From positions 62,001-126,000 of the forward strand of contig CAIRJF010000035.1 of the NCBI GenBank assembly GCA_903878805.1: 64,000 bases of DNA, read 5' to 3'. Below are positions 43,323 through 51,801 of the stretch, piece by piece. This DNA is from an uncultured Verrucomicrobia subdivision 3 bacterium. Its GTDB lineage: Bacteria > Verrucomicrobiota > Verrucomicrobiia > Limisphaerales > UBA11358. Position 1 is the first letter of the stretch; each line of letters begins with the position of its first letter. Position numbers and translations under genes: made by a program. The notes under the pieces were generated by a model, which saw only the letters and a program-made list of their open reading frames with translations, did no database searches and was not told where the DNA came from.

Positions 43323-44180
43323 ATGCTTTTCCGCGCCCGACAATTTGAATTCGTTTTTCCGCGACCGGCGCTCGTCATGGGCGTCGTCAACGTCACGCCG
43401 GATTCGTTCTCCGACGGCGGAAAATTTTTTGACGCCGAGGCCGCCGTGGCGCACGCGCTGAAACTTGTGGCCGAGGGCGCGGAAATCTTGGACATCGGCG
43501 GCGAATCCACGCGGCCGGGCGCGACGCCGGTGAGCGAGGCAGAAGAATTGCGTCGCGTGATTCCCGTCATCCAAAAACTTTCGGCGCAGGTCAAAGTTCC
43601 CATCTCGATTGACACGACCAAACCCGGCGTCGCGCGCGCGGCACTCGCGACGGGCGCGAGCATCGTCAACGATGTCGGCGCGGCCACGCATACGGAAGAT
43701 TTTTCGATGTGGAAAATCGTCGCGGAAAACCACGCCGGTTACATCGTGATGCACGCGCAGGGTTCACCGTTGACGATGCAGGAAAACCCCGTCTATCGCG
43801 ATGTCGTGCGCGAGGTGAACGGGTTTTTTTCCGAGCGGCTCGGGCTGATGATGAACGAAGTCGGCGTGCCGATGGAGCAGGTGATTTTGGATGTTGGCAT
43901 CGGTTTCGGCAAAACGTCGGAACATAATTTATCGCTGCTCACGAGTCTGAAAGCGTTCGCGCGCTGGCGGCGGCCGCTGTTGATTGGCGTTTCGCGCAAA
44001 TCGTTTCTTGGAAAATTATCCGGCGCAGACGTGCAAAATCGGTTGCCCGCGGCGCTCGCCTGCGCGATTCTGGCGGTCGGCGACGGCGCGCAGATCATCC
44101 GCACTCATGATGTAGCGGAAACGGTGGCGGCAGTGCGGATGGCGGAAATTATTTTTGCCCGTAAAAAAAATGTGGAATGA
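43323..44180 (+). CDS. folP: dihydropteroate synthase
   Basis: The 285-residue TIM-barrel enzyme has both family signatures: VMGVVNVTPDSFSDGGKF (residues about 18-35) and GAEILDIGGESTRPGA (about 52-67), followed by SIDTTKPGVARAAL and GVSRKSFLG. It condenses p-aminobenzoate with dihydropterin pyrophosphate in folate synthesis. Its end overlaps the start of cdaA by 11 bases. The folP-cdaA-ybbR-glmM order is a common bacterial layout, so it is the head of that operon. Confidence 0.95.
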   Translation: MLFRARQFEFVFPRPALVMGVVNVTPDSFSDGGKFFDAEAAVAHALKLVAEGAEILDIGGESTRPGATPVSEAEELRRVIPVIQKLSAQVKVPISIDTTKPGVARAALATGASIVNDVGAATHTEDFSMWKIVAENHAGYIVMHAQGSPLTMQENPVYRDVVREVNGFFSERLGLMMNEVGVPMEQVILDVGIGFGKTSEHNLSLLTSLKAFARWRRPLLIGVSRKSFLGKLSGADVQNRLPAALACAILAVGDGAQIIRTHDVAETVAAVRMAEIIFARKKNVE

Positions 44181-45039
44181 CCTCGAAAAAGGCTGGCAGC
44201 CCGCCGTGGAGATTTTGATCCTCGCGGTGCTGATTTATTTTGCCTTCAAGTTCGTGCGCGGCACGCGCGGCTGGCCGGTGGTCATTGGTTTCGTCGTGGT
44301 GCTGCTGGCGTTGAAAGCGGTCACGACAATTTTAGATTTGAAAGTGTTAAGCTGGTTACTCGACAGCGCATCACTGTTCATCGCGGCGGGCGCGATTGTT
44401 ATTTTCCAACCGGAACTGCGTCGAATGCTCGCCGAGCTGGGCAACCTGCCGCTGTTCGCTAGCACGAGCGAGCAGCGCGAAAGTATCGAGGTCATCATCC
44501 AAACGGTCGAACGTCTGGCTGATGTGAAAATCGGCGCGCTCATCGCGATTGAACAATCCATCCAATTGCAGGAAGCGGTTGAGTCGGGAATCAAAATTGA
44601 TTGCGATGTGACGCCGGAAATGCTCGAAACTATTTTCTTTCCGAACAACGCCGTTCACGATGGCGGCGTCATCATCAAAGGCGACCGCATCGCCTACGCG
44701 GCGTGCATTTTTCCGCTGACGCAGCGCGGTGATTTGAACAAATCGCTCGGCACGCGTCATCGCGCGGCGATTGGCTTGAGCGAGGAGACGGACGCGGTCA
44801 TTGTCGTCGTGTCCGAGGAGACCGGCATGATTTCGCACGCCTACAAAGGCCAGCTTGTGCGCGGCGTGACGATTGAGGAACTGCGCGCGTTTCTGGTTTC
44901 CGTAATTTTGCGGCCAGCCCGGACGAACAACATTATCAAATGGCTGCGCACCTGGCTCATCGAAAAAAATAAACCCACCGGCCCGGCGGTCATCACGCGC
45001 CACGAACCGCGCCCCGCGCCCAAATCCAGCGCCAAATGA
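44170..45039 (+). CDS. cdaA: diadenylate cyclase (c-di-AMP synthase)
   Basis: The 289-residue protein starts at ATG 44,170 (an upstream in-frame start falls inside folP). Three N-terminal membrane helices (residues 10-90) precede the DAC domain, whose active site is HDGGVIIKGDRI and GTRHRAAIGLSEETDAV. It makes cyclic di-AMP at the membrane, a signal for osmotic and wall homeostasis. It overlaps its putative regulator ybbR by 4 bases and is next to glmM, which is known to interact with CdaA in other bacteria. Confidence 0.93.
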   Translation: MWNDLEKGWQPAVEILILAVLIYFAFKFVRGTRGWPVVIGFVVVLLALKAVTTILDLKVLSWLLDSASLFIAAGAIVIFQPELRRMLAELGNLPLFASTSEQRESIEVIIQTVERLADVKIGALIAIEQSIQLQEAVESGIKIDCDVTPEMLETIFFPNNAVHDGGVIIKGDRIAYAACIFPLTQRGDLNKSLGTRHRAAIGLSEETDAVIVVVSEETGMISHAYKGQLVRGVTIEELRAFLVSVILRPARTNNIIKWLRTWLIEKNKPTGPAVITRHEPRPAPKSSAK

Positions 45040-45461
45040 AATTTCTCGCCTCATTCCGTGACTGGCTGGTCGAGGACATCGGCTGGAAATTTTTTTCGCT
45101 CGTGCTCGCTATCGCCATCTGGCTGACCGTCCACAAAGTTTTGCTGGAGACGGCGTTGCCGGTGGCCAGCAGCGGCGGCAGCACGCTCACTTACGGCAAT
45201 TTACCGGTGCTGATTGTCGCGACGGCGGCGGATGTCCATCTTTACCGCGTTGCGCCGGAGACCGTCAACGTGACCGTGACCGGTTCGCCGGAGACGATGG
45301 CCGTGTTGCAGGCCAACCAGATTCGCGCGACGGTGGATCTGACGGGCATTGATTCCGCCAAGGATTTGAAGCGCAACGTGGATGTTTCCGTGCCAGCCGG
45401 CGTGACGGTCGTCAGCGTCGCCCCGGCCAGAGTCGGCATCATCGTGCCGCCCGCACCGTGA
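45036..45461 (+). CDS. YbbR/CdaR-like protein, short form
   Basis: The 141-residue protein has one N-terminal membrane helix (WKFFSLVLAIAIWLTVH, residues 17-33) followed by one YbbR-like beta domain (PETVNVTVTGSPETMAVLQ...ATVDLTG). CdaR proteins usually carry several YbbR repeats; here only one is present. It is encoded between cdaA and glmM and overlaps cdaA, so it probably modulates the cyclase from outside the membrane. Confidence 0.85.
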   Translation: MKFLASFRDWLVEDIGWKFFSLVLAIAIWLTVHKVLLETALPVASSGGSTLTYGNLPVLIVATAADVHLYRVAPETVNVTVTGSPETMAVLQANQIRATVDLTGIDSAKDLKRNVDVSVPAGVTVVSVAPARVGIIVPPAP

Positions 45462-45476
45462 GGAAAAAATAATTTC

Positions 45477-46859
45477 ATGAGTTCACCCAAAAAAATCTTC
45501 GGCACGGACGGCGTGCGCGGCACCGCGAACGTTGAACCCGTCACCGCTGAAACCGCGCTCAAACTCGGCCGCGCGGCGGCCCACGTTTTCAAAAATCTTG
45601 AAGCCCACGCGCGCGGGCGCGGCAAACACAAAATCGTCATCGGCAAAGACACGCGGCTCTCCGGCTACATGCTGGAGAACGCCATTTCCTCCGGCATCCT
45701 TTCGATGGGCGTGGACGTGCTGTTCATCGGGCCGCTGCCCACGCCCGGTGTGGCCTACGTCACGCGCAGTCTGCGCGCCGATGCGGGCATCGTTATCACC
45801 GCGTCGCACAATCCGTATGCGGACAACGGCATCAAGTTTTTCCGCGCGGACGGCTTCAAGCTCGACGACAAAATTGAAGGTGAAATCGAAACCCTCGTTT
45901 TCTCCGGCGCGATTGAAAAAGTCCGGCCCAGCTCCGACCAGATCGGCAAGGCTGTGCGCATTGACGATGCGCTCGGGCGCTACATCGAGTTTGCCAAATC
46001 CAGTTTTCCGAAAGGCCTGACCCTCGAAGGCCTGCGCGTCGTCGTGGACTGCGGCAATGGCGCGGCTTACAAATCCACGCCCGCCGTCCTGCACGAGCTC
46101 GGCGCGGAAGTCATCGTCTACGGCCATCGTCCCGACGGCATGAACATCAATCACGACTGCGGTTCCATGCACCCCGCGCAGATGTGTCACAAAGTCGTCG
46201 AACATCACGCGCATCTTGGCATCGCGCACGATGGCGACGCCGACCGCGTTTTGTTGTGCGACGAAAAAGGCAAATTGATTGACGGCGACGACATCATGGC
46301 CATCGCCGCGCTGGAAATGCTCGCGGAAAATACTTTGGCCAACAAAACCCTCGTCAGCACCGTGATGAGCAATGCCGGCCTCGAAGCCGCCATCACCAAG
46401 GCCGGCGGCAAAATGCTCCGCACCGCCGTTGGCGACAAAAACGTGATCGATGAAATGCTGCGCGGCGGCTACAACTTCGGCGGCGAGCAGAGCGGACATC
46501 TCATCTTCCGCGATTACGGCACGACCGGCGACGGACTCGTGGCCGCGTTGCAAATCCTGCGCATCCTCAAGCAAAAGGGCCAGCCGCTCTCCCAGCTCGC
46601 GAAATGCTGGACGCGTTTCCCGCAACTTGTGACCAACGTGAAAGTTCGCGAGAAAAAACCCTTCGAGCAGCTCGATGGCGTGAATCAACTCGTGGCCGAG
46701 GCGGAAAAGGAACTGGCCGCGCAAGGCGGACGCCTGCTGTTGCGCTACTCCGGCACGGAACCGAAAGTGCGTTTGCTCGTGGAAGGTAGCGACGCGGCGA
46801 CGCTGAAAAGCTGGTCGCAAAAAATCTGCGGGGCGATTGAAAAGCAGATCGGGGCGTGA
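45477..46859 (+). CDS. glmM: phosphoglucosamine mutase
   Basis: The 460-residue enzyme converts glucosamine-6-P to glucosamine-1-P for UDP-GlcNAc synthesis. It has the start KKIFGTDGVRGTANV, phosphoserine loop TASHNPYADNGIKFF (residues about 102-116), metal loop DGDADRVLLCDE and C-terminal RYSGTEPKVRLLVEG. The ATG is at 45,477. Length is normal. It closes the folP-cdaA-ybbR-glmM operon. Past the stop lies a GC palindrome (46,940-46,953) and T6 run, then the gene cassette. Confidence 0.95.
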   Translation: MSSPKKIFGTDGVRGTANVEPVTAETALKLGRAAAHVFKNLEAHARGRGKHKIVIGKDTRLSGYMLENAISSGILSMGVDVLFIGPLPTPGVAYVTRSLRADAGIVITASHNPYADNGIKFFRADGFKLDDKIEGEIETLVFSGAIEKVRPSSDQIGKAVRIDDALGRYIEFAKSSFPKGLTLEGLRVVVDCGNGAAYKSTPAVLHELGAEVIVYGHRPDGMNINHDCGSMHPAQMCHKVVEHHAHLGIAHDGDADRVLLCDEKGKLIDGDDIMAIAALEMLAENTLANKTLVSTVMSNAGLEAAITKAGGKMLRTAVGDKNVIDEMLRGGYNFGGEQSGHLIFRDYGTTGDGLVAALQILRILKQKGQPLSQLAKCWTRFPQLVTNVKVREKKPFEQLDGVNQLVAEAEKELAAQGGRLLLRYSGTEPKVRLLVEGSDAATLKSWSQKICGAIEKQIGA

Positions 46860-46939
46860 ACGAATAATCTTTGACAGCCATTCGCTAGTCAGATTATATC
46901 AAACCATGATGATCAGGGCCGTTGTCAAAACCAACTTAC

Positions 46940-46968
46940 CCGCCGCGCGGCGGTGGCTCAGCTTTTTT
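46940..46968 (+). terminator. candidate terminator after glmM
   Basis: The palindrome CCGCCGCGCGGCGG is followed after a few bases by CAGCTTTTTTC. It could end the glmM transcript. It also abuts the left border of the gene cassette and so may have served as the secondary insertion structure. Confidence 0.45.
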
Positions 46969-47000
46969 CGTTAGGCGTATCGGGCACATCACACAAAAAT

Positions 47001-47183
47001 ATGAACACAACAACAGCCAAAAGATTCGGGATTCTGTTTTATAGCATCGCCACCGTTCTAGTTTTGCTCGGCGTCGCACTGAATGTTTCCGGTTCTTTGC
47101 GTGTCGGCACTCTGCTGATTGTGTTGAGCATTACGATGGCGTGCAGCACAGCAGTCAGACTTGTACATTTGAAGAGATGGTAG
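47001..47183 (+). CDS. small two-helix membrane protein (cassette gene)
   Basis: The 60-residue protein starts at ATG 47,001, thirty bases inside the cassette. It has two membrane helices (FGILFYSIATVLVLLGVALNV and LRVGTLLIVLSITMACSTAV, residues about 9-29 and 32-51) and a short basic tail. No function is recognised. Its short leader after the cassette border is typical for cassette-borne genes. Confidence 0.65.
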   Translation: MNTTTAKRFGILFYSIATVLVLLGVALNVSGSLRVGTLLIVLSITMACSTAVRLVHLKRW

Positions 47184-47235
47184 TCATGGATGATACGTTT
47201 AGTTTCACATTTGTAGTGCGACAAAAGTGGTGATG

Positions 47236-47379
47236 TTAGTAGTAGACTTCGTTGGGGGTTTTAAAGCCTAGTCTTAACCGAGGACGATTGTTCAACTGTT
47301 CCGCAATGCGATCGCATTGCGGCTGGGTAAGCTGACTCAGGTTCGTGCCTTTGGGGAGATATTGGCGGATGAGGCCATT
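47236..47379 (-). pseudogene. IS30-family transposase, C-terminal remnant
   Basis: On the minus strand the sequence encodes NGLIRQYLPKGTNLSQLTQ, then EQLNNRPRLRLGFKTPNEVY and a stop at 47,236-47,238. This is the conserved C-terminus of IS30 transposases. About 47 residues remain; the rest is absent. The element's end probably lies in 47,185-47,235. Insertion and deletion here seem to have fused two cassettes or removed one attC. Confidence 0.78.
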
Positions 47380-47646
47380 GATAGCTTTCAGCCATTCAGC
47401 GTGTCAGCTTTGGGTGGTCTTATTCATAGTTTGGAGTCACATTTCCATTTAATTGCAAAGCGGAGCAGTCAGCTTGAGAGAGCGTTTTATGACTTTTGGA
47501 ACGCGGGAGAGGTTGTTTGGGTATCCAGTATTGAGTTTGGTCAGAAGACACCTCAGAGTCAGTTGGATGATATTGAGAAGCATTTGTTGCCAGCATTGAG
47601 AGTTGCTTTGCAGAAGGAAATAGAGAATGAGAACGCCGTGGCCTAA
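47317..47646 (+). pseudogene. 5'-truncated cassette gene of unknown function
   Basis: The frame is open from GTG/ATG-like codons at 47,317, but its first 20 codons are the reverse of the IS30 remnant. The genuine part seems to begin near 47,380 (SFQPFSVSALGGLIHSLESH) and continues with a charged helical sequence (SQLERAFYDFWNAGEV, QLDDIEKHLLPALRVALQKE). There is no internal Met, so the start was probably lost. The stop TAA lies in the attC R'' box. Confidence 0.5.
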
Positions 47647-47696
47647 CCAGTCGCCGGAGCCAACGTGGACGGCCACCTAGCCGTTGGCGGTTACGG
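47641..47696 (+). other. attC-like recombination site
   Basis: R''-like GCCTAAC (47,641-47,647), stem arms GCCAACG (47,659-47,665) and CGTTGGC (47,682-47,688), and R'-like G-TTACGG (47,690-47,696) give a 56-base imperfect palindrome in the size range of short attC sites. The mismatch in the last box is expected, since those bases come from the flanking chromosome. Confidence 0.6.
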
Positions 47697-48656
47697 CACC
47701 GTCAAAATCTCCGTTCGTAACTGGCCGAGGTATTGATTCGGCAAACGCGGGTCAAGGGAACCGGCCACGGTCTTTTCCAAATCCACATGGCCGTCGGCAA
47801 AGGTCACATTGGCTTTTTGCGCGTGGCGGAAATGGCCGTTCGGCTGCGTCGTGCTGTTGTCCACGTAATACCATTCTTGAAAGACCGGGTTGCCGCCGGA
47901 AAACGGGTCCACCTGCGCGGCATCGGCAAACAGCGCGGTGCTGGCGGGATGTCCCAGGCCTTTCTCATCCGTCACGGGGTGGCCCGGCCCGCCAAAGACA
48001 AAGCCATTGCAGCCGTAGCTGAAAATGACGTTCGTGCCTTTCAGCTTGAATTGTGGTGAGCTCCACGCGGACGAGGGACACAGCCGCACGTCGGTGCCTT
48101 TGAAATACGCATACAGCGTGCCGGGGGAGAGATCAAAACTGCGCGTGCCGTCCGTGCCATTCGCAATCCACCCGAACCAATAGAGCTGGCCGTTGTTGAC
48201 GTTGGCATTTTGCAGGTAGCGGAAGGAATGGCCGGTGTTATCGCCCCAATACATCTGTGCGCCCAGCCCGAGCTGGCGGACGTTGCTCACGCAATCGGCG
48301 CGTTGCGCGGCAACTTTGGCGCGGGCGAGCGCGGGCAGCAGCATGGCGGACAGGATGCCGATGATGGCAATGACGACGAGGAGTTCAATGAGCGTGAATC
48401 CCGGCGCGCGGCGCGTGGCGTGTGGTGTGGGTGGCGAGGAAAAATTCTTTTCGGTGCGGAATTTATCCACGCACGGTTTGCAGATGCAGGCGCGGTTGCG
48501 GAATTTTTCCGGCACGCGCGCGAGGATTTCGGCGGACATGTCCTCGCGCACGCACCAGCACTGGCCTTTGTAGGCCGCGGGCGTGCAGAGCTGGCAATCG
48601 TTCGCCGAGCCGCACAGCGGGCAGGTGTCCGGATTGAAAAAATCTTGTAAGTTCAT
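47691..48656 (-). CDS. CWC cysteine-rich domain fused to DUF1559-type pseudopilin
   Basis: The 321-residue protein has an N-terminal cysteine-rich domain of the CWC type ([33 protein letters not shown]; residues 12-66), a short linker and then a prepilin signal ([21 protein letters not shown]) at about residue 85. A pilin-type C-terminal half has [13 protein letters not shown]. The CWC domain would stay in the cytoplasm until the peptidase cuts it off, giving an 85-residue leader. There is no Met between the parts. It overlaps the upstream secreted-protein gene by 4 bases, and both lie behind a B12 riboswitch. Confidence 0.85.
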   Translation of the reverse strand: MNLQDFFNPDTCPLCGSANDCQLCTPAAYKGQCWCVREDMSAEILARVPEKFRNRACICKPCVDKFRTEKNFSSPPTPHATRRAPGFTLIELLVVIAIIGILSAMLLPALARAKVAAQRADCVSNVRQLGLGAQMYWGDNTGHSFRYLQNANVNNGQLYWFGWIANGTDGTRSFDLSPGTLYAYFKGTDVRLCPSSAWSSPQFKLKGTNVIFSYGCNGFVFGGPGHPVTDEKGLGHPASTALFADAAQVDPFSGGNPVFQEWYYVDNSTTQPNGHFRHAQKANVTFADGHVDLEKTVAGSLDPRLPNQYLGQLRTEILTVP

Positions 48657-49636
48657 GGCAGGTCGGCGCGCACGCGGTAGAAGGCATTATTCGCGGGCGC
48701 ATTGGTGTCGGACAAAATCAACGTGCCGCCCGTGCCCAGCAGCGTCGGCATAGCGTTGGTCCACGATTGAAAATTCGTCGTGCGCTCGAGGGTGTAGAGC
48801 CAGTTCGTGTCGCTACCAAACTGCACGCTGGCGGCGACCACGGTTTGAACTGTGCCCAGCGGCAGCGCCGAGGCGAAGGCGAGATTATCCACCGTGCCGT
48901 GGGCGAGAATCGAACCGGAGTAATCGGGATCCTGACCGTTGTCGCTGTAGCTGTTGATGGAAATCGCATCCACGCGGAAATCATCAAATTTTGAATCAAG
49001 ATAGGAATCTTCCACCGGGCCGAACGGCGCGCCGTCCGCCGTTATCAGCGTGTGCAAGGTGTGGTTGGTGGCGGTGTAAACCAATGTGACACGGTAAAGG
49101 GTGTTGGTCGTCATTTCCAACGGCTGCGTGAAACCGCCGCCGGAGTAATTGGTCTGCGACGAAATCATGAGCGTGGAAACCGTCGCGCCGTAATCATTGA
49201 TGTCGTTGGGAAAATAATCAAACTCCACAAGGTCGGGAAAATAGGCGTAACCGCGAAAGAAATTTCCGCTGGTGGCCTCGGCGGTATTGATGAGGCCGAT
49301 GGCCAGTTCGAACGTGAGCGGTTTGTCTGGCGTCGTGCCGATGGCGAGGTCGTTCAGGCGCAGGTCGAACAGGATACAGAAGTCATTGGTCTTGGAAAAG
49401 ACCGCGCCGAGCGGATGGTAAAAATAACTGTTCGTCTGCGACGAATCCCACGTGACGGCGAGATTCTGGTGCGCGGAATCCCATTGAAAAAGATTGGTAT
49501 CACCGAAAACCTGCCAGCCGTCCGCCGCCGGATTGTTGGTAAATTTTTCGTTGATGGTAAAGGCCAATGCGGACGTGACGAACAGGCTGGCGAACGCCAG
49601 CGACAAACCGATTTTTTCATTTAACTGATCTTTCAT
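48653..49636 (-). CDS. secreted protein controlled by a cobalamin riboswitch
   Basis: The 327-residue protein has a signal peptide ([18 protein letters not shown]) and a beta-rich, concanavalin-like domain ([54 protein letters not shown]). It ends in the FQSWT/NAFYRV tail frequent in verrucomicrobial secreted proteins. No enzyme residues are seen. The cobalamin riboswitch and terminator at 49,712-49,985 lie directly upstream on the same strand. A role in B12 acquisition is inferred from this control only. Confidence 0.8.
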   Translation of the reverse strand: MKDQLNEKIGLSLAFASLFVTSALAFTINEKFTNNPAADGWQVFGDTNLFQWDSAHQNLAVTWDSSQTNSYFYHPLGAVFSKTNDFCILFDLRLNDLAIGTTPDKPLTFELAIGLINTAEATSGNFFRGYAYFPDLVEFDYFPNDINDYGATVSTLMISSQTNYSGGGFTQPLEMTTNTLYRVTLVYTATNHTLHTLITADGAPFGPVEDSYLDSKFDDFRVDAISINSYSDNGQDPDYSGSILAHGTVDNLAFASALPLGTVQTVVAASVQFGSDTNWLYTLERTTNFQSWTNAMPTLLGTGGTLILSDTNAPANNAFYRVRADLP

Positions 49637-49711
49637 TTGGTTCGGCGAATAAAAATTTGCGGAACGGTTTTGGTTGAGAGACCAGCGCGAGGCCGGAAGA
49701 TTTTGGAAAAT

Positions 49712-49747
49712 AAAAAACCTCCAGACTTCGCAAACGAGGAATGGAGG
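49712..49747 (-). terminator. intrinsic terminator in the riboswitch leader
   Basis: On the minus strand CCTCCA (49,747-49,742) and TGGAGG (49,723-49,718) form a stem followed by TTTTTTATTTT. It lies between the cobalamin aptamer and the coding start at 49,636, so it is probably the expression platform that stops transcription when B12 is bound. Confidence 0.75.
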
Positions 49748-49837
49748 AAATTCGACGAGCCGTCCAGAAATCGTCTGGACAGACTGGCCTCATCCTTCTC
49801 TTTGCGGAGAAGCGCCCCTTACGCGGGGCCGACGAGT

Positions 49838-49985
49838 GCATTCAAACCGGTATCCTGACTTCGGCTTCAAACCTCACTCCCGTCTTCCCGGACTTTCGTC
49901 CAGTGACCTTGGGAGTTTGTAGCCGTTACAGTGGCGCAACCGTCCCGGATTCACACCGGGTTCCCTGACATTTGACTGCGATGCT
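49838..49985 (-). promoter_or_regulatory. cobalamin (B12) riboswitch
   Basis: On the minus strand the region holds the conserved B12 elements: GGGAACCCGGTGTGAATCC, the B12 box CGCCACTGTAACGGC and, at the 3' end, GAAGTCAGGATACC. Order and spacing match the family. It controls the minus-strand operon of the secreted protein and CWC-pseudopilin, not the plus-strand ABC-F gene. Confidence 0.93.
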
Positions 49986-50176
49986 GGCGGAAACTTTTCC
50001 GCCGCTTTCAAAGAGCGCGGCTATCTTTCACAGAATAAAAAATTATTCCAAGCAAAAAATTATTTTTGGCGGACGCGGCGCGGCAAAGCCAAAAATGCGC
50101 GATTGACGCCGCGCAATCCTGGCCTACGCTTTTCGTCCGTGTCGGCCAGACGGCGCGGCCAATTTATTTTTATTCC

Positions 50177-51787
50177 ATGCTGACTATCCGAGATTTGAAA
50201 ATGACGTTCGGCGGACGCGTGCTGTTTGAAGACGCGTCGTTCGCCGTGAATTACGGCGACCGCGTGGCGCTCGTCGGCCCGAACGGCGCGGGCAAAACGA
50301 CTTTGTTTTCCATCATTCTTAAACAACTTGAGCCGGACGCCGGCGAAGTATTGCGCGATGAATGGACGATGGTTGGCCACTTGCCGCAGGAAGCCGAAGC
50401 GAACGGCGATGAAACCATTCTCGATGTGGCGACCGGCCGCGTGGATGAGTTGCCGCGACTTGAAAAACGGCTGCACGAACTGGAAAAAGCCGGTGACGTG
50501 TCCTCGCCCGAATATCTTGAAGCTCACGCCAAGCACGATGCGCTCAACGACGCGCAAGCGGAAGTTAAGGCAAAGAAAATGTTGCGCGGCCTCGGCTTTC
50601 GCGAAGCGGACTTCGACCGCAAGGCGAACGAAATGAGCGGCGGCTGGATCATGCGCGCGCGTTTGGCGCGGCTGCTCGTGATGGAACCGGATTTGCTTTT
50701 GCTCGATGAACCGACGAACCATCTGGATTTGCTCGCGTTGTTGTGGCTGCAAAATTATCTGAAGAATTATTCCGGCGCCGTGCTGTTGATTTCGCATGAC
50801 CGCGAATTCATGGACGAAGTCGTGACGCAGGTGCACGAGATTTCCGAGCGCAAATTGATTCCTTACACCGGCAATTACGGCGATTACTTGCGGCAACGCG
50901 AAGAACGCTACGAACAACAGCTTGCCGCCTACAAAAATCAGCAGAAGGAAATCGCGGACTTACAGGCGTTCGCCGACCGCTTTCGCTCGATTCCTTCGAA
51001 GGCGTCGCAGGCGCAAAGTAAACTTAAGCAGATTGAGCGCATGGAACTTATCGAGAAACCCATGGCGCCGCGCAAGCCGTTTCGTTTTCAGATTCCGCCG
51101 CCGCCGCGTGGCGGTCAGCGCGCTGCGTCGCTGGTGGGCATTCACATGGCCTATGGCACGCACAAAGTTTATTCCGGCCTCGACCTAACGATTGAGCGTG
51201 GCGAACGCACCGTGCTCGTGGGACCAAACGGCGCGGGCAAATCCACTTTGCTGAAAATTCTCGCGGGCGTGGTCGAGTTTCAAAAAGGCGAACGCGACCT
51301 CGGCCACAACGCGAAGATTGGCTACTTCAGCCAGCATCGTGCCGCCACGCTTGATCCGGAAAAATCCGTGCTCGATGAAGTTCTCGCCGTTGCGCCCGAA
51401 ATGCGTGAAGACGAGGCGCGCGCTATTCTTGGCTCGTTCATGTTCCGCAAGGATGACATTTACAAGCTCACCAAAGTTTTGAGCGGCGGCGAAAAAAGCC
51501 GGTTGAATCTCGTGAAATTTCTCGTGGATCCGCCGAATCTTTTGCTCATGGACGAACCGACCACGCACCTCGACATTCACACCGTCGAATCGCTAACGCT
51601 CGCGCTGGAGCGCTACGAAGGCACGCTCGTTTTCATTTCGCACGACGTCCATTTCATCCGCCATCTCGCGACGAAAGTGCTGCACGTCAACGCCGGCACT
51701 GTGACGCCGTATGTCGGCGGATACGATTATTTTCTGGAGAAAACCAAGATGGCCGACGACGCCCGCGCCGCGCTCACGGCGGGTTGA
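50177..51787 (+). CDS. ABC-F family ATP-binding protein
   Basis: The 536-residue soluble protein has two ABC ATPase domains: Walker A GPNGAGKTTLF and GPNGAGKSTLL, signatures MSGGWIMRARLARLL and LSGGEKSRLNLVKFL, and Walker B LLLLDEPTNHLD and LLLMDEPTTHLD. The domains are joined by a charged linker with the ABC-F pattern. There are no membrane segments. ABC-F proteins act on the ribosome (translation factor or antibiotic protection). ATG 50,177 starts the first domain; earlier in-frame codons are not part of the protein. Confidence 0.93.
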   Translation: MLTIRDLKMTFGGRVLFEDASFAVNYGDRVALVGPNGAGKTTLFSIILKQLEPDAGEVLRDEWTMVGHLPQEAEANGDETILDVATGRVDELPRLEKRLHELEKAGDVSSPEYLEAHAKHDALNDAQAEVKAKKMLRGLGFREADFDRKANEMSGGWIMRARLARLLVMEPDLLLLDEPTNHLDLLALLWLQNYLKNYSGAVLLISHDREFMDEVVTQVHEISERKLIPYTGNYGDYLRQREERYEQQLAAYKNQQKEIADLQAFADRFRSIPSKASQAQSKLKQIERMELIEKPMAPRKPFRFQIPPPPRGGQRAASLVGIHMAYGTHKVYSGLDLTIERGERTVLVGPNGAGKSTLLKILAGVVEFQKGERDLGHNAKIGYFSQHRAATLDPEKSVLDEVLAVAPEMREDEARAILGSFMFRKDDIYKLTKVLSGGEKSRLNLVKFLVDPPNLLLMDEPTTHLDIHTVESLTLALERYEGTLVFISHDVHFIRHLATKVLHVNAGTVTPYVGGYDYFLEKTKMADDARAALTAG

Positions 51788-51801
51788 ATTGCGAAGAAAA
51801 A

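Larger units (their letters stand above)
46971..47690 (+). mobile_element. integron-type gene cassette at a chromosomal site
   Basis: The left border reads G|TTAGGC (46,970/46,971). The right end holds GCCTAAC (47,641-47,647), a hairpin, then G|TTACGG (47,690/47,691). If the segment is circularised the right end becomes G-TTAGGC, exactly complementary to GCCTAAC, which is how attC cassettes behave. The last reading frame ends with TAA inside the GCCTAAC box, as is common in cassettes. No integron integrase is in the window. The insert lies just at the stop codon of the minus-strand pseudopilin gene. Confidence 0.65.

Noticed and set aside
45483-46820. Long minus-strand frame of 445 codons opposite glmM
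   Set aside because: It mirrors a clear glmM and has no family motif; high-GC coding strands often leave the antisense frame open.
46928-46970. A second attC site just left of the cassette
   Set aside because: The GC palindrome and TTTTTTCG are present, but no RYYYAAC box lies at the needed distance; a terminator or secondary site explains it better.
49637-49968. Plus-strand small frames before the ABC-F gene
   Set aside because: They are the complement of the cobalamin riboswitch and its terminator.
50066-50176. Upstream extension of the ABC-F protein
   Set aside because: The 37 extra residues are unlike the family, and ATG 50,177 matches the usual start of the first ATPase domain.
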